Assembly: GCA_946894095.1 (NCBI GenBank)
Contig: OX335643.1
Span: 9,349,036-9,413,035 of the forward strand
Length of the DNA stretch: 64,000 bases
Direction of reading: 5' to 3'
Origin: Incurvaria masculella
Taxonomy: Eukaryota; Arthropoda; Insecta; Lepidoptera; Incurvariidae
The notes beneath the pieces were generated by a model. That model was not told the origin of the DNA. It was given only the letters and a program-made list of their open reading frames with translations, and ran no database searches. Below, one piece after another: positions 1 to 11,048 of the stretch. Both the position numbers and the translations under genes were made by a program. How positions within the stretch are numbered: the stretch's first letter is position 1; every line of letters begins with the position of its first letter.

Positions 1-311
1 CTTGGATGGGTGACCATTCGACCGTTGAGAGAGGCTGGCCGTGGTTCGGATTCCACGTTAAGCTGCAGGTCCCCTTCCTTACTTACTAGGTGGTAGGGTT
101 TATCCCGCCCGGGTTGGTACCATCGCATTGGATGAACGATGGTCGAAGCGGCAATGAAAATTGTCCGTGTTTTCCATCCAGTTCAATGTAGCCGTGCAAT
201 ATATAAGGAAGGTCCTGGCATGGCACCTAGTTCCCATGTGGTGTGTTGGGCTAATACCATGACAGAACTTGTGGTATTAGCCATCCATGTCCAGTCACAT
301 AAAAAAAAAGA
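1..311 (+). repeat. SINE copy with 5S-like head, cut by window edge
   Basis: The body (TGGTAGGGTTTA, GGTACCATCGCATTGG, AATTGTCCGTGTTTTCC, GGTCCTGGCATGGCACC, then an A-rich tail near 300) recurs more than ten times in this window. The first bases, CTTGGATGGGTGACC, resemble the internal box-C region of 5S rRNA, not the tRNA-like head of other copies. Only the end of that head is visible. The SINE call is firm; the 5S origin is tentative. Confidence 0.75.
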
Positions 312-2383
312 ACTAATGAAAAATGAAATACTTTTAATGTCCTTGATCAAAAGAAAATTATTTCGCTCACTCAATCCTAATATATTTTTTTTGTACATTA
401 TGTTCAAATTTTCAAACATATTTGCTAGTCACAAGATGCGTTATTTAGTTTCGTCAATCGTTTTGAATTTGGAAAATAATGAATTGAAAAAGATGCCCTT
501 AGACTTTCTCAATAAGCATCTATCGTGCATTTTATCCGCGTAATTCGCCATCTTTCGATGCATAGAAATAGAACACTTGCACGATAAACATATATATTTT
601 TAAGATGGTTGCCCGGCTTTACGCATTTTATAGGTAAGAATACGGATTTCTCCCCTACCGTCACGCCCCGCACCGCCCCTCCGCCCCGCAACGTATCGAG
701 TACAAATACATTCCACCCGCGTCCCCGTAACTCTAATATATTTTCAATTTTTGACTTATAATAGGATTTATCCGAGTGGGTGAAATGTTGCCGGCATAAC
801 TCATAACCACGCTCCACGGTCCCCCTCCGGCCGGCCGCGGCCGCCTCCAGAACTGCGCAACATTTATAAAATATTATGTTGTCGTAAAATGTGAAAGTAA
901 CATTGATTTTCGATTGGCCTTAATGCGGATTGCATGGAGCCGGACGGTTAGAGGACGTGCTCGGCGGGGAGGGGCGGAGGGGGTGAGGGGGGGATGCGTC
1001 GCGCGCCAGGAACCTTCCATTCTATGTTGCAAGTTCTGTGCTTGATCAATTCTTTGTATGCTTTAAGAGATCAATAGGTAACAACTTTTATCTAACATCG
1101 CCAAATAAGAACGATAGAAGTTATACTTCCTTGGCGTGAATAAAACAGATTAAAACGAAAAACTGAGTCCAACGACCACTAGACCGCGACGATCGCGGGG
1201 CGGAGGTATCCTTCAGGTGATTTGATAAATATATGCACCGCTTTTAGTGTATCTGCACCGAAAACACGTTTTGTTTTAAATATATAAAACAATAACAACA
1301 TTAATTTCTCAATAGAAAAAAAGAACAGTTTAGGAACATTTAGGAAAGGAATGTTTGTGCAGCGCAGCGATGCTTGCTTCTCTAGCGCTAGGCGTCACGT
1401 AATATTACGGAGGACTTTACATACTGTTTCTAAAACTTTTGATATTTATGTTGGTTTTTTTTTTCTCCGAAAGAGCAAATATTTGGACATTCTTTTTTGG
1501 TTTTATATTACTTCATCTCATGTTATCTACTAATGGATTCACTGCTGCAAGTATGTATATTTAAAATCACCCGGTGTATTAAACCAAAATGATGAGTTTC
1601 ATCTGTGCGCGCAATTTGTTTCAAGCGAAAACATACACTTTGATCTGTTTTCCCTAACGCGCCTAAAGTAGTATAACTTAAAAAAATGCATTTAGGATGT
1701 AAATATATCGATTGTCGGTATTCGTCTCGATGTAACTTGTCCCTTGAATTAAACTACGACAATATGATACACGTATTAACTAATTTAGAGTGGATGGTAA
1801 AAAAAAAGTTTTTAAGTATTTTTTTTAATAAAAAAGGTTCCGATTCTTTTCTTACTAGCAGCTTTAAATTAGTGACCTAAACATGTTTACAGAAAAATAA
1901 TTATCTTTAGGAAGAAAAATCGGTTTTTGACCGTAATCCGTAATATAGGGATGTATAATATCAATTTGATATGCAATCTCAAACAAATGGAAAACCCAGA
2001 GTCAGCAGGCGAGAGCTAGGGTCAGCTTGTGGGCGCGGGGCGGGGCGGGGCGGGGCGGCGTGACACATCTAATGGAGCAATTGAAGAGTCAAAATGGCGA
2101 TTCGATTCATCAATATAATATTACGGAACGGGCTCGGGTCGGCAATATGGAGTCTTTCCTGGTTTCTGTTTTTCTTATGGAATATGTTTTTTTTCATAAA
2201 TGGATAAAGAAGAAATATCTCGAAGAAAAAGTGGTCGCTTACCAAGAAGACATGTATGTATCAAAGAATAAGCGGTTGTTCACCAGAGAAAAGCAAAAAT
2301 ATCAAAGAATATTTATATATTCTATAATAAAACTAAACCATACCTAACCTTACATTACCTAGCTTTTTGAGCAGTTTAATTTT
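312..2383. other. Non-coding stretch with a GC-rich island
   Basis: No exon is recognisable. A GC-rich island occupies about 655-1010 in otherwise AT-rich DNA, and a short GGGGC pentamer run sits at 2034-2057. Reading frames here are short and lack any family signature. It is probably intron of Sema-2a downstream of the exon at 7.8 kb. Confidence 0.5.
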
Positions 2384-2535
2384 TAACCGACTTAAAAAAA
2401 GGAGGAGGGTTACTCGATTTCTCCGCAATTTGTCAAGCTATTTGAATAATTCTTTTTCTCATCAGTAAGGTATATCTAAGTCCTTTCATAAATTTAAGAA
2501 TATTACTTCACTTAGTGATTGAAGTCGGCTAAATA
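2384..2535. repeat. Short repeat ending in AACCGACTT / GAAGTCGGCT inverted ends
   Basis: It begins AACCGACTTAAAAAAAGGAG and ends GATTGAAGTCGGCTAAA. A second copy with the same internal phrases (TCTCCGCAAATTGTCAA, TCTTTTTCTCATCA) lies at 18316-18510. The AACCGACTTC ends are shared with several larger elements here, so this is a short non-autonomous element. Confidence 0.6.
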
Positions 2536-2785
2536 TTTTTTAAAACAGTTTTCATGATACATTTCAGGGCCCGCTTTTTCCATGGTTTATAGTTTATGTA
2601 TGTATACTTACTCGGTATATCTAGAATGACATTACAAGTTTAGTTTTCCGGATTCTTGACAACCTAGAAGTTTCCATTAAATATAACAGAATTTTCAAAA
2701 AAATACCTTTTAACGAACGGATGGAAAACATATTTCGTTTTGCGATCACATTCCTCTTAACAGATATTTGAGCGAAAGAAAATCG

Positions 2786-2840
2786 GACAAGTGCGAGTTT
2801 GACTCGCGCACCGCACCGAGGGTTCAGTTCAATTGTCCGT
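2786..2840 (+). repeat. 5' fragment of the GGTTCCGTACC interspersed family
   Basis: The phrase ACAAGTGCGAGTTTGACTCG followed by GAGGGTTC is a diverged fragment of the repeat that is nearly full length at 11049-11284 and 22293-22590. It contains the family's internal palindrome around CGAGTYNGACTCG. Confidence 0.5.
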
Positions 2841-3217
2841 ATAGAGTAATTAATATTAATAAATAAATTAATAATCATATTAATATTAATTAATTCATTA
2901 ATTCTTATGAATAGCTTGATCGTCCATAACGGATTTTATTAATGTTATATTACTAGATATAAATTAACGATTTTCGGTTTTTTTCCTTTGCTTGTGCTGT
3001 GAGACGTTGCTTTTTGTATAAAATTCTAATTCTAGGTCGACAGGAAGTACCTTTAGGTATGTATTTATGTTCGAGTGGCAAAATATGCAATTTTTTGCGG
3101 CAGATTTTGGTTTACATCTCCAAGGGAACATAGATTTAAGGATTTTATATTCATTTCAACTTAATACCTCCACGCGTTCCTGATAAAACGTCTCTTGACA
3201 TATAGAGAAACGGACAA

Positions 3218-3244
3218 CGAAGTAATCCTAATAGGATTACTTCG
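3218..3244. repeat. Short palindrome followed by a T-run
   Basis: CGAAGTAATCCT, a three-base loop, then AGGATTACTTCG: 12-bp arms with no mismatch, followed by a run of T. It resembles a bacterial terminator only by shape. Confidence 0.6.
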
Positions 3245-3427
3245 GTTTTTTGTTCATTTTGAGGAACGGAAACTTAATAATGACATATATTTTTAAAGTG
3301 CCATTTAAATGAAGCGGGGTGGGAATCTCGACATTACCAAATGCTAAGTATCGATGTAACCTTGAGTAAATTTTTAGAAAAAGGAAACAGCCGGGAAAAA
3401 GCGAGTTAGTTAAATAGTATTTGTATT

Positions 3428-3589
3428 TGTTTGAAAAATGTTACGGCTTTTCAAGCGGCATTCTCCAACGTTTCGAGCTGATAGTTCAGCCCGTTGTAAA
3501 GGAGGCACCCGCCACGTTCGTACGGGCTGAACGATCAGACGATGAATGTCTCCTCCCGCCGCGTGAAAAGCGGTAACATTATTCAAACA
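3428..3589. repeat. Foldback (MITE-like) element
   Basis: The ends TGTTTGAA / TTCAAACA and internal arms (ATGTTAC...GGCTTTTCA against TGAAAAGCGGTAACAT; GTTCAGCCCG against CGGGCTGAAC) form a nested inverted repeat of about 160 bp. It has no coding capacity. Confidence 0.65.
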
Positions 3590-3636
3590 TGTTTAACGAC
3601 CGCGGTAATCTCAAAAGTGTCATAATAATTGGATTT

Positions 3637-3990
3637 TTAACCGACTTCAAAAAAGGAGGAGGTTATCAATTCGTCTGTATGTTTTTTTTATGTTTGTTAC
3701 CTTATAACTTTTGCCTTGGTGAACCGATTTTGATGATTATTTTTTTAAATGAAAGCTAGTGCTTCCCAAGTGGTCCCATTTTAATTTGGTTAAGTTCTGA
3801 CAATGATATCCATGAGAAAATCATATAAGTCTTAAATTTGTATTAAGATTGCGCGACAAATGGACGAATAACTCAATATAACGCCAACCGATTTCGGTGA
3901 TTCTTTTTTTATTGGAAAGGACGTGTACAAATTAGTAAGTGTACTTCAGATCCACTAAAAATAAACAAATTAAAAAAAAATAACAAAAAA
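3637..3990 (+). repeat. 5' part of the AACCGACTTC composite repeat
   Basis: It begins AACCGACTTCAAAAAAGGAG and runs through GGTTAAGTTCTGACAATG to the hairpin at 3991. The same sequence appears in reverse orientation at 25991-26357, also next to hairpins. The whole unit (this block plus hairpin) is therefore one repeat family. It contains no ORF with a recognisable domain. Confidence 0.65.
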
Positions 3991-4216
3991 ATAACCGACT
4001 TCAAAGAAAAAGCACTAAAAAGTAAAAAATAATTGCCATTTTTGTAGTTACGATTTTTGTTATTTTTTGAGTCGGTGTCAGCCAAGGTAGCCAAGGTTCT
4101 CTTGATTGGCGCAGCGCGTGCCCGGCTGACGCCGACTCAAAAAATAACAAAAATCGTAACTACAAAAATGGCAATTATTTTTTACTTTTTAGTGCTTTTT
4201 CTTTGAAGTCGGTTAT
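3991..4216. repeat. Hairpin element with ~90-bp arms
   Basis: The left arm begins ATAACCGACTTCAAAG and the right arm ends CTTTGAAGTCGGTTAT. The arms are nearly perfect complements through AAAATGGCAATTATTTTT, with a loop around TTGATTGGCGCAGCGCG. Related hairpins occur at 25502-25713 and 25799-25990. Confidence 0.8.
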
Positions 4217-4521
4217 TTTTTTTGTTAATTTTTTTTTGTTGTGAACACCGCAGTCCAAAGATAACGAACGTCGCGCGCTAAGAGCGTGGCGGAGCAATGC
4301 TACCACGATGCCAACACCTGTGCAGACATCCATGGCTCGGGTATTATCGTCTCCTGTTACCGCACACAAAGTCAATGCGGGCAGACGCCTATCGACTCAA
4401 TTAATCGTGATCCCGCAGTCACGGGCGCCCACCGAGCACGAAAGGACGGGAGAACCGTTCGGAACTCATTCGCATGCGGGGCAGCAGCGTAGCCACCGGT
4501 TAGAGGAAAATGTCTACTTTG
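4217..4521. other. Stretch with no recognised gene
   Basis: Overlapping short frames exist on both strands around 4286-4500 because the DNA is locally GC-rich. None shows a domain, signal peptide or splice-bounded exon that I recognise. Confidence 0.4.
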
Positions 4522-4850
4522 GGCAGCTCGTAGCCTAGGGTTCAAATCCTTGCCCCGTTCATGCATCACTTTCTTTCTCTATCTGAGTTGGATAAGTTCA
4601 TTTCGTCACGAATGCGAGATGCTCCATGGTTCGGAAACCATGTAAAACTGCAGGTCCATCGCATTGGATGAAAAGATGGTCGAAGCGGCAATGAATAATT
4701 GTCCGTGTTTTCCATCCAGTTCACTGTAGCCGTGCTCATAAAGGGAAGGTTCTGGCATGGCACCTAATTCCCGCGGGAATTTGTTGTATTGGGCTATTAT
4801 CATTACGGTAGTTTTGAGCCATCTATGTCAGGTAGCATACAAAAAATATG
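4522..4850 (+). repeat. SINE copy with internal deletions
   Basis: The tRNA-like A box (TAGCCTA) is fused directly to the B box (GGTTCAAATCC), so the spacer between them is lost. The usual body follows, ending in an A-rich tail near 4845. The segment between AAACTGCAGGTCC and ATCGCATTGG is also deleted. Confidence 0.75.
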
Positions 4851-4857
4851 TAGGTAC

Positions 4858-4945
4858 TTCGTTTACGAACTCGGGACGCGCAATTCCGAATGTTTGTTGC
4901 ACCAAAAATTGTCCTGTGAAGTTCTTATGTCATTAGCAAGCGAAT
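4858..4945. repeat. Short module following the SINE
   Basis: GGGACGCGCAA followed by GAATGTTTGTTG and CCTGTGAAGTTCTTATG is a module seen again near 24550-24640, 46290-46385 and 62620-62700. In two of the four cases it starts just after a SINE tail. Confidence 0.5.
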
Positions 4946-5090
4946 TCGTAAGCGGACCCACTCGCCGGCTTTGCCGCTATTATATGTAAATATGGCTACC
5001 CCGCCCGCATATGCACGAGTTTTGTTTGCTACTCCCATCCTTCCATGCTCGCTGCGTGCGCCCCACCAACGAACCGACCGACCACCAGAG

Positions 5091-5645
5091 CCTGCAGTCC
5101 CAGTTGTCACTTAAATTGGCGTTTACGGCAAACCGATCGACTGGCGTTTTCCGTAAAAACGTCAAACGTGCGGAAAGAGAACTGACGCGGTGTACAATGG
5201 AACTTACATTAAAATTATAATTTAACAATTATTGAGACCTGAGAATCTGAAAATATTATATTCTAACACAGCCTCATAATATCAAGTTGTTACAGTCATA
5301 CTATAATGACGTGCCAGTGTTGTCAAGAGGACAAATACGGTAAATGTGCACATGTGCGCCATCAAATCTTACGACAGTTCTGTTTCCGCACGTACATACT
5401 CTACACATTTTTACTAGATATTCTGTGGTTTTACTTCTTCAAGCTCTCAAAGACAAACTAGAAATTCCGATTTGTATGAAAACGCGGAGTCGGCGTAAAC
5501 GGCAATGTCGAATAAGTTGTCAAATCAAACTCGGACTCGCAAATGTTAGTTCCCTTTAGCGCCCTTCAATTACTCCATACATTTGAAAACGCCAGTCGAT
5601 CGATTTGCCTTAAACGCCAATTTAAGTGACAACTGGGACTACAGG
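5091..5645. repeat. Element with ~60-bp inverted ends
   Basis: The left end, CTGCAGTCCCAGTTGTCACT through GCGTTTACGGC to GACTGGCGTTTTC (5091-5152), is the reverse complement of 5584-5645. About 430 bp lie between them without a recognised coding frame. It looks like a non-autonomous DNA transposon or foldback element. Confidence 0.65.
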
Positions 5646-7127
5646 CTCAGACCGTGAACCGCGTGAGCGCGTGCTGACGGGGAACCGACACTATCAATAG
5701 ACCGCCGATAGCAGCTATAATCAATTCACCTGCCAGGACAGTAATCGCGCGCGTAAACTGATATTGTAGCTAATATTGCGTCGTTATCTAATTTTGGAGG
5801 AAGTCACTGGGAATGCAGGATCTAAGTGAATTTAACCGAAATACATAATATATATTCTTATATTTATTTCTGCATTATTTGCAAGCTTGTTGGTTGGAAT
5901 ATTACGAAACTGTAATACAGCTGTGGTGCTACTTTACGTCTACGAAATGCTTACATTGCTTGTAGTTTCAAGATTATTCATTGTTGATGATCCGTCTAAG
6001 GTAATATGTTACTCATAGATGTTTGCATAGTGGATCTTCTTCTGTACTAGAATACTGTACTCTGCGCACAGTAATTAAACTTACATGGATGGGTCAATGC
6101 GAATCACTTTCATTTCGCGTTCGCATTCCGTCATCGACGTCATTTAATGTTACGTCATCGCACGCTTATTATAATGATTGGGCCAGCCTATTTTGAATGA
6201 TATTCAGAGCGTCAGATCTAGGCACTTTTGTGAAAAAGGATTCACCATAGAAGCGAACCATACGGTGGTCGTCCGGATGTACGAAGACGTCATTCCCATG
6301 AGCGACCTTTTTGAAAGGTATTTCGGTAATATGTCAGAGAGTCCAATTGTCAATTCGTCCGGTCCGCTTGACGACCCGAGCTGTCAGATGTAACTCCGGG
6401 GCACTGAAGTGGTCGGAGCTTGAGGCGACGCATGGCAATAGAACAGCAAATATCATTCGAGAATAGTGTGGTATTCGTTTAAATTAATTGAGAGTAGTTG
6501 GAATATGATCCATGGTTACGAAGACCAACTCATAAAAAACAGACTTACACATTTACAATCCGTTTTATTTATTTGTAATATCAGTTAAAATGAATACAAA
6601 GTTTTGGTACAATTGCGGTTCGTAGAACTTACGAATCAGTTATATTAGTTATTATCTATTATCTCCGAAGCAACCTTTGCAAGTGAGACTATTGCAAGCT
6701 TCACTTTTCATAAAAAATATCTTCATCTCCTATTATTTTTCCTTGTTTAAGAGACTCGTGAACATCACTCGGTCACAGAATAACTAATAGTGCTACGCAC
6801 TCGGTATGCAGACAGGCGGCCGCTGGACGGGTGAAGGAAACATGTGAAAGATGCTTTACAATGTTGACAGCTTTTCAAACACGTCTCAGGAACATTTAAA
6901 GAGAGTGAAGGAACATTGCAGGATTTTTTTTCATGAGCCACATCATTATGGCACATTTTACATAAACTGTATCCGTACAAATTAAAGCCAAATCTAATGT
7001 GTGGTGGATCTTGTTAAATTAAGGATTATTTAAAATACATTTATACGATTCTGTCATTTCTAAGAATATTTGACTATCTATCGTCACAATTTGCAATCAG
7101 GCGACTGATCAGTTTGTGAAAGGATAC
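5646..7127. other. Stretch with no recognised feature
   Basis: Ordinary AT-rich DNA. Short frames at 6178-6393 (+) and 6765-6980 (-) have no recognisable motif. I looked for the Sema-2a exon following KDWVLY here on the minus strand and did not find it. Confidence 0.45.
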
Positions 7128-7602
7128 TTAAGGTGGCCCAACCCGGCGGCACTAACTCATTCGCGGGCACGGTAAAAAACCGTGCAATTGCGCTCTGGGA
7201 CCGTCTCTATTTCAAAGAAAAATACGGGTCCCGTGATAAGGAAGATGCACCATGTCCACAAAGCAGGCGCATAGTGTTTAGTTTGTAAGATTTACGGAAA
7301 ATTTAATTACAAAACGACTTATAGATAAAGTAAATCACGACCGCTGTAGTCAACAATCAAACAAAACTATAAATCTTCATGAAACAAGCTATGTGTGATG
7401 ACAAATATTTTTAAGATGTTTTTGTTTTATCGTTAAGTAATCGCGTGAAAATTTCGAACTTTCGGACCTTATAACTTAGAAACCAAACATTATGTTACAA
7501 TGCCAATGGTCATGAGACATTTAGTTCGATCAAAGAAAGCTGTTTTGAGTATAATTTTGGATCTCTAACAAGAAATATGCGCATGATCTTCTTTCCACAA
7601 TT
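7128..7602 (+). mobile_element. TTAA-type MITE, 3' end missing
   Basis: It begins TTAAGGTGGCCCAACCCGG, continues with TCATTCGCGGGCACGGTA, and matches the other copies up to GATCTTCTTTCC. The closing inverted terminus (GGGTTGGGCCACCTTAA) is absent. Full copies lie at 14984-15517, 19831-20380 and 38545-39085. Confidence 0.8.
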
Positions 7603-7789
7603 GTGGAATGGCACAGAATACCTCTATAGTTATTATATATATATTTTCGCCAAAAGAGAAGCGTTGCAGAAACATATCGTTTAATTAGGTTTTAATCAAA
7701 TAAACCCATACTTCCGATCGACTCCACAGGATCTTTATAACACTCCCTTAAACTGAGATCAAAGGCGAATATGTGACATATGTACTTAC

Positions 7790-7897
7790 ATATAGCACCC
7801 AGTCCTTGGGACTGTGCGCGTTGGTGCCGCACACGTAGAGGCGCGAGCCGTCGCCCATGGGCTGGATCACCCGCACGTGGTTGCGGCAATCAAAGTG
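7790..7897 (-). CDS. Sema2a: Semaphorin-2A internal exon (HFDCRNHVRV...KDWVLY)
   Basis: This 108-bp, phase 0-0 exon encodes 36 residues of the N-terminal Sema domain. It reads HFDCRNHVRVIQPMGDG, then RLYVCGTNAHSPKDWVLY. The C-N-x-(R)V and CGTNA motifs with their paired cysteines are hallmark Sema-domain elements, and the wording closely follows insect Sema-2a. The acceptor is TTTGTTTCAG before CAC and the donor is TAT/GTAAGT, both canonical. It joins in frame to the exon at 13085-13199 across a 5.2-kb intron. Family knowledge: Sema-2a is a secreted repulsive or attractive guidance cue acting through Plexin B in the nervous system. The next exon, expected to begin with the equivalent of ANLTHL, is not visible downstream, so that intron exceeds 7.7 kb or the exon is outside the window. 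Confidence 0.93.
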
Positions 7898-8202
7898 CTG
7901 AAACAAACACAGCCCCGTCAGCACAATACAGCCTCCATTACCCCCGGAGCGTGCCTTACGGTGCCGTTGCAGGCCCGCCACATATTGGCATGTCGGAGCT
8001 AAAACATTTCACAGTCGTGGCGGCCGGGATGCGGTCGCGGTGAGGCGATATGCCCAAAAACCAATTTACAGCCCGTCAACGGATGGGCGGGCGGGTAAGG
8101 CGGGGGTGGCGCCGGAAAAAGGAACTGTGACGCATGGGCGATTTTCGGACTATGCCATATTGGCATATTGCCTTTTGCTGCAAGATACGTATCGATTTTG
8201 AG
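7898..8202. other. Start of Sema-2a intron, GC-rich
   Basis: Intronic sequence just upstream of the 7.8-kb exon acceptor. It is relatively GC-rich to about 8110 and then passes into a SINE. No further exon is recognised. Confidence 0.5.
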
Positions 8203-8610
8203 CGTCTCGTAGCCTAGTGGCGCGAGGACTGGCCTAGCGTACCAGAGGCCTGGGTTCAATTCCGACATGCACCACTGGGTTTCTCTTTCCGAGTTCAATA
8301 AGTGCATTTCGTCACGAATGCGAGCTTGTCCATTGTTCGGAATCCATGTAAAACTGTAGGTCCCCTTCCCCTACTAGGTGGTAGGGTTTAAACCCGCCCT
8401 TGTTGGTACCATCGCATTGGATGAAAAGATGGTCGAAGCGGCAATTAAAAATTGTCGGTGTTTTCCATCCAGTTCAATGTAGCCGTGCTCATAAAGGGAA
8501 GGTCCTGGCATGGCACCTAATTCCGTCGGGAATGTGGTTTATTGGGCTAATATCATAACAGTAGTTGTGTGGTATTAGCCATCCATGTCAGGTCGCATAA
8601 AAAAAAAGAA
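8203..8610 (+). repeat. Near-complete tRNA-headed SINE
   Basis: The A-box-like TAGCCTAGTGG (8210-8220) and B-box-like GGTTCAATTCC (8253-8263) form an internal RNA polymerase III promoter. The shared body and an A-rich tail ending near 8609 follow. It is one of the two best copies; the other is 62186-62590. Confidence 0.85.
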
Positions 8611-9249
8611 TGTGATATGTAAGAAGAATCGATCGTGAAGCACACATGAATTAAAGAAATAAAGCTGGAAAAAGATCTACTTTTTCAACATACTGCAAGG
8701 CTGGACTGGTCCAGCTTAGCTATGTGTCCTTGCTTCATGGTTGATTCTACGTATATATTACTGTAAAAACCCGAACTGCGGTAAATCCTAAGATTTACCA
8801 ACACTGGGTATAGCCCGAACTCTTCACTCGGTCAATCTTAGGATTAACCTCAGAGAAATTTTTAAACCTAACCTATTAATAAAAGCCCGAAAAAATATTT
8901 ATTTTCGTATATTTACTTTAGTTAGTAAATCGTAAGATCCACGAGTACATGAAGTCTAGGATATTCCAATCTACGAGCTTTTATATACAACAACACGAAT
9001 ACAAATTAATACATTTACAAGTATTTTGTTGTTATATGCAGTATGATACCATACTGTACCATATAAAGGTTTTTTTTTTCAGTGTTTGATTCGAGATCAA
9101 ATAGTTTTTTTTTACTTTTTATTTTTTGTTTATTTATTTCGTACAAAAATGTATGAACTACTGAGTCGTCATCATTTTTAAATTATATATATTTAACGTA
9201 GATTTTAAAATGGCATATTGCATTGTTTTCTTTAAGGTTTTTTTTTCAG

Positions 9250-9525
9250 TGACTGGACATGGAGGGCTAATACCACACATTCTGTCATGGTTTTAGCCCA
9301 ACACACCACATGGGAACTAGGTGCCATGCCAGGACCTTCCTTATATTGCACGGCTACATTGAACTGGATGGAAAACACGGACAATTTTCAGTGCCGCTTC
9401 GACCATCGTTCATCCTATGCGATGGTACCGACCCGGGCGGGATAAACCCTACCACCTAGTAAGTAAGGAAGGGGACCCACAGTTTAACGTGGAATCCGAA
9501 CCACGGTAAGGTAAATCGTGAATGT
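9250..9525 (-). repeat. SINE copy, subfamily of the 5S-like head copy
   Basis: In reverse it carries the same diagnostic variants as the copy at 1-311: GGAACTAGGTGCCATGCC, TTGCACGGCTAC and CTTACTTACTAGGTGG. The head beyond about 9505 is not tRNA-like and is poorly defined. Confidence 0.75.
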
Positions 9526-10034
9526 ATACAATTAATAAGCAAAAGCGGGAATGTGTCGGATGCTTCGCCTGGTTCGGGTTTTTTTACGCTAGTAGAATCA
9601 AATGCTATAAACCCTGTCAAGGTAATTCATTAAATACTGAGTACTCTGTATGCAGGCACCATATGGTTGGCATTCCACTCCGAGTTGTACCACGCTGAGG
9701 TGAAATGTATCTATGTGGTGTCGCATCGCGGAACCATCCGGTTCAAAAAAATAAAGGATTATAGATAGCTATTTTGTGAAGATTAATTAATCAATGTCGA
9801 ATTAGCAATAAGGATGGAAAATCCACGGATTAAAAAAATGTGATAAGGAGTCAAGTGAGGTGGGAGTCTCGGCTTAGCTGCACGATTAACTTCGCTACTC
9901 TTCATTATTATCGATAACTGTTATCGAGTAGGTAAAAAGCGATGGAACCCGAACGCATTAGGTAATGGTTGACCTTCTTTGGGTAAGCAAGGTGGCAGCA
10001 GAGCTCATCATTTTGACGGGATTTATTTATTAAA
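9526..10034. other. Intronic stretch with no recognised feature
   Basis: AT-rich intron between the Sema-2a exons at 7.8 and 13.1 kb. No splice-bounded frame with a recognisable motif. Confidence 0.45.
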
Positions 10035-10245
10035 AAAACCGGCCGAGTGCAAGTCGGACTCGCACACGAAGGGTTCCGTACCGCTGCATAAGATTTAAAG
10101 GAAATACGACAATATAGAGGTTTCTTGTATGGGGGCCCCCTTTAATTATTTTTTTTGTTTTGTTGTTGTACCGGCAATAGATATGCACACTCTGTGAACA
10201 TTTAAACTGTTTTTACCTATTAGGTTTATGAGATACAGCCCTGAC
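10035..10245 (+). repeat. GGTTCCGTACC family, 3'-truncated
   Basis: It opens ACCGGCCGAGTGCAAGTCGG with CGAAGGGTTCCGTACC and follows the family as far as TATGAGATACAGCCCTG. The GGACGGACGG and CCCTTTGGGTACGG end is missing. Confidence 0.7.
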
Positions 10246-11048
10246 GGAGCTCTGCATCATTAAGCCATATTGTGCCCTGTTTTAAATTCTATTCTCATCA
10301 TTATCACTTATTATAAGATCAACTTTGACATCAAACATTTTGGAATAAAAAACTATTCATTCTATTTATAACTTGTGATTGTACTCTAGCTCGCTATGAA
10401 AGGACGGCCGAAATACCCTTAGAGAAATATCTAGCGGTCGTTCTCTCTCGATTGAAGCGATGAGTCGAGCTATTTCTTTTAGAACCTTCTTTTGATACTA
10501 ATAAAACAAATTTACCCTCCCTTCCTTTGTTACCGGAAAGTTAGCCTCTCCATTCCGACCTCCGACTGAAGCAAACCTCCAATTCGGAGGGAAAGAAATT
10601 TCGCATAGAGTGGGTGCCCCAGTACCAATGTTCAAATCAAATCAAATAAAATTCTTTATTTACTGTTTTTGGCCATATATCATAGTATTTACAAATTTCA
10701 ATAAATTTTCATCACTATCAATCAATAATATCGATAAAGATTCTCTTTTTAAAATCAATTAAAATAAATATTTCTAAGCCTGCGTCAATAACCTACTTTA
10801 AGCTAATTTTGCTTCACAAGTTTATTTTATTGTATAAAGAGCTGATGGCATGATATTTCCTTTATTTAAAGTTTTGGTAGTCAAACTACATTAAATTATG
10901 GCACAAATTGACGGATCCAATTATCTCAGTAAAGAACCCGTAAAGTAACTGCCCTGGTTTGTGGATTATTTCCCTCCATATTTATGAAATGAAACATTGA
11001 AATCCAAATTCTAAACTAAAATTTTGTTAGAAGAATTCAAGACATATA
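10246..11048. other. Intronic stretch with no recognised feature
   Basis: AT-rich intron. I see no repeat shared with elsewhere in the window and no exon. Confidence 0.4.

Noticed and set aside
1..60. A 5S rRNA gene
   Set aside because: Only about 15 bases resemble 5S and they are joined directly to a SINE body.
3218..3244. Rho-independent terminator
   Set aside because: The shape fits, but the window is eukaryotic intronic DNA with no bacterial gene nearby.
4286..4570. Four overlapping 65-76-residue frames
   Set aside because: Shadow frames in a locally GC-rich stretch; mutually incompatible and without motifs.
8203..8280. A tRNA gene (A and B boxes)
   Set aside because: No acceptor-stem or anticodon-stem pairing is evident, and the same head plus body recurs many times, so it is a SINE.
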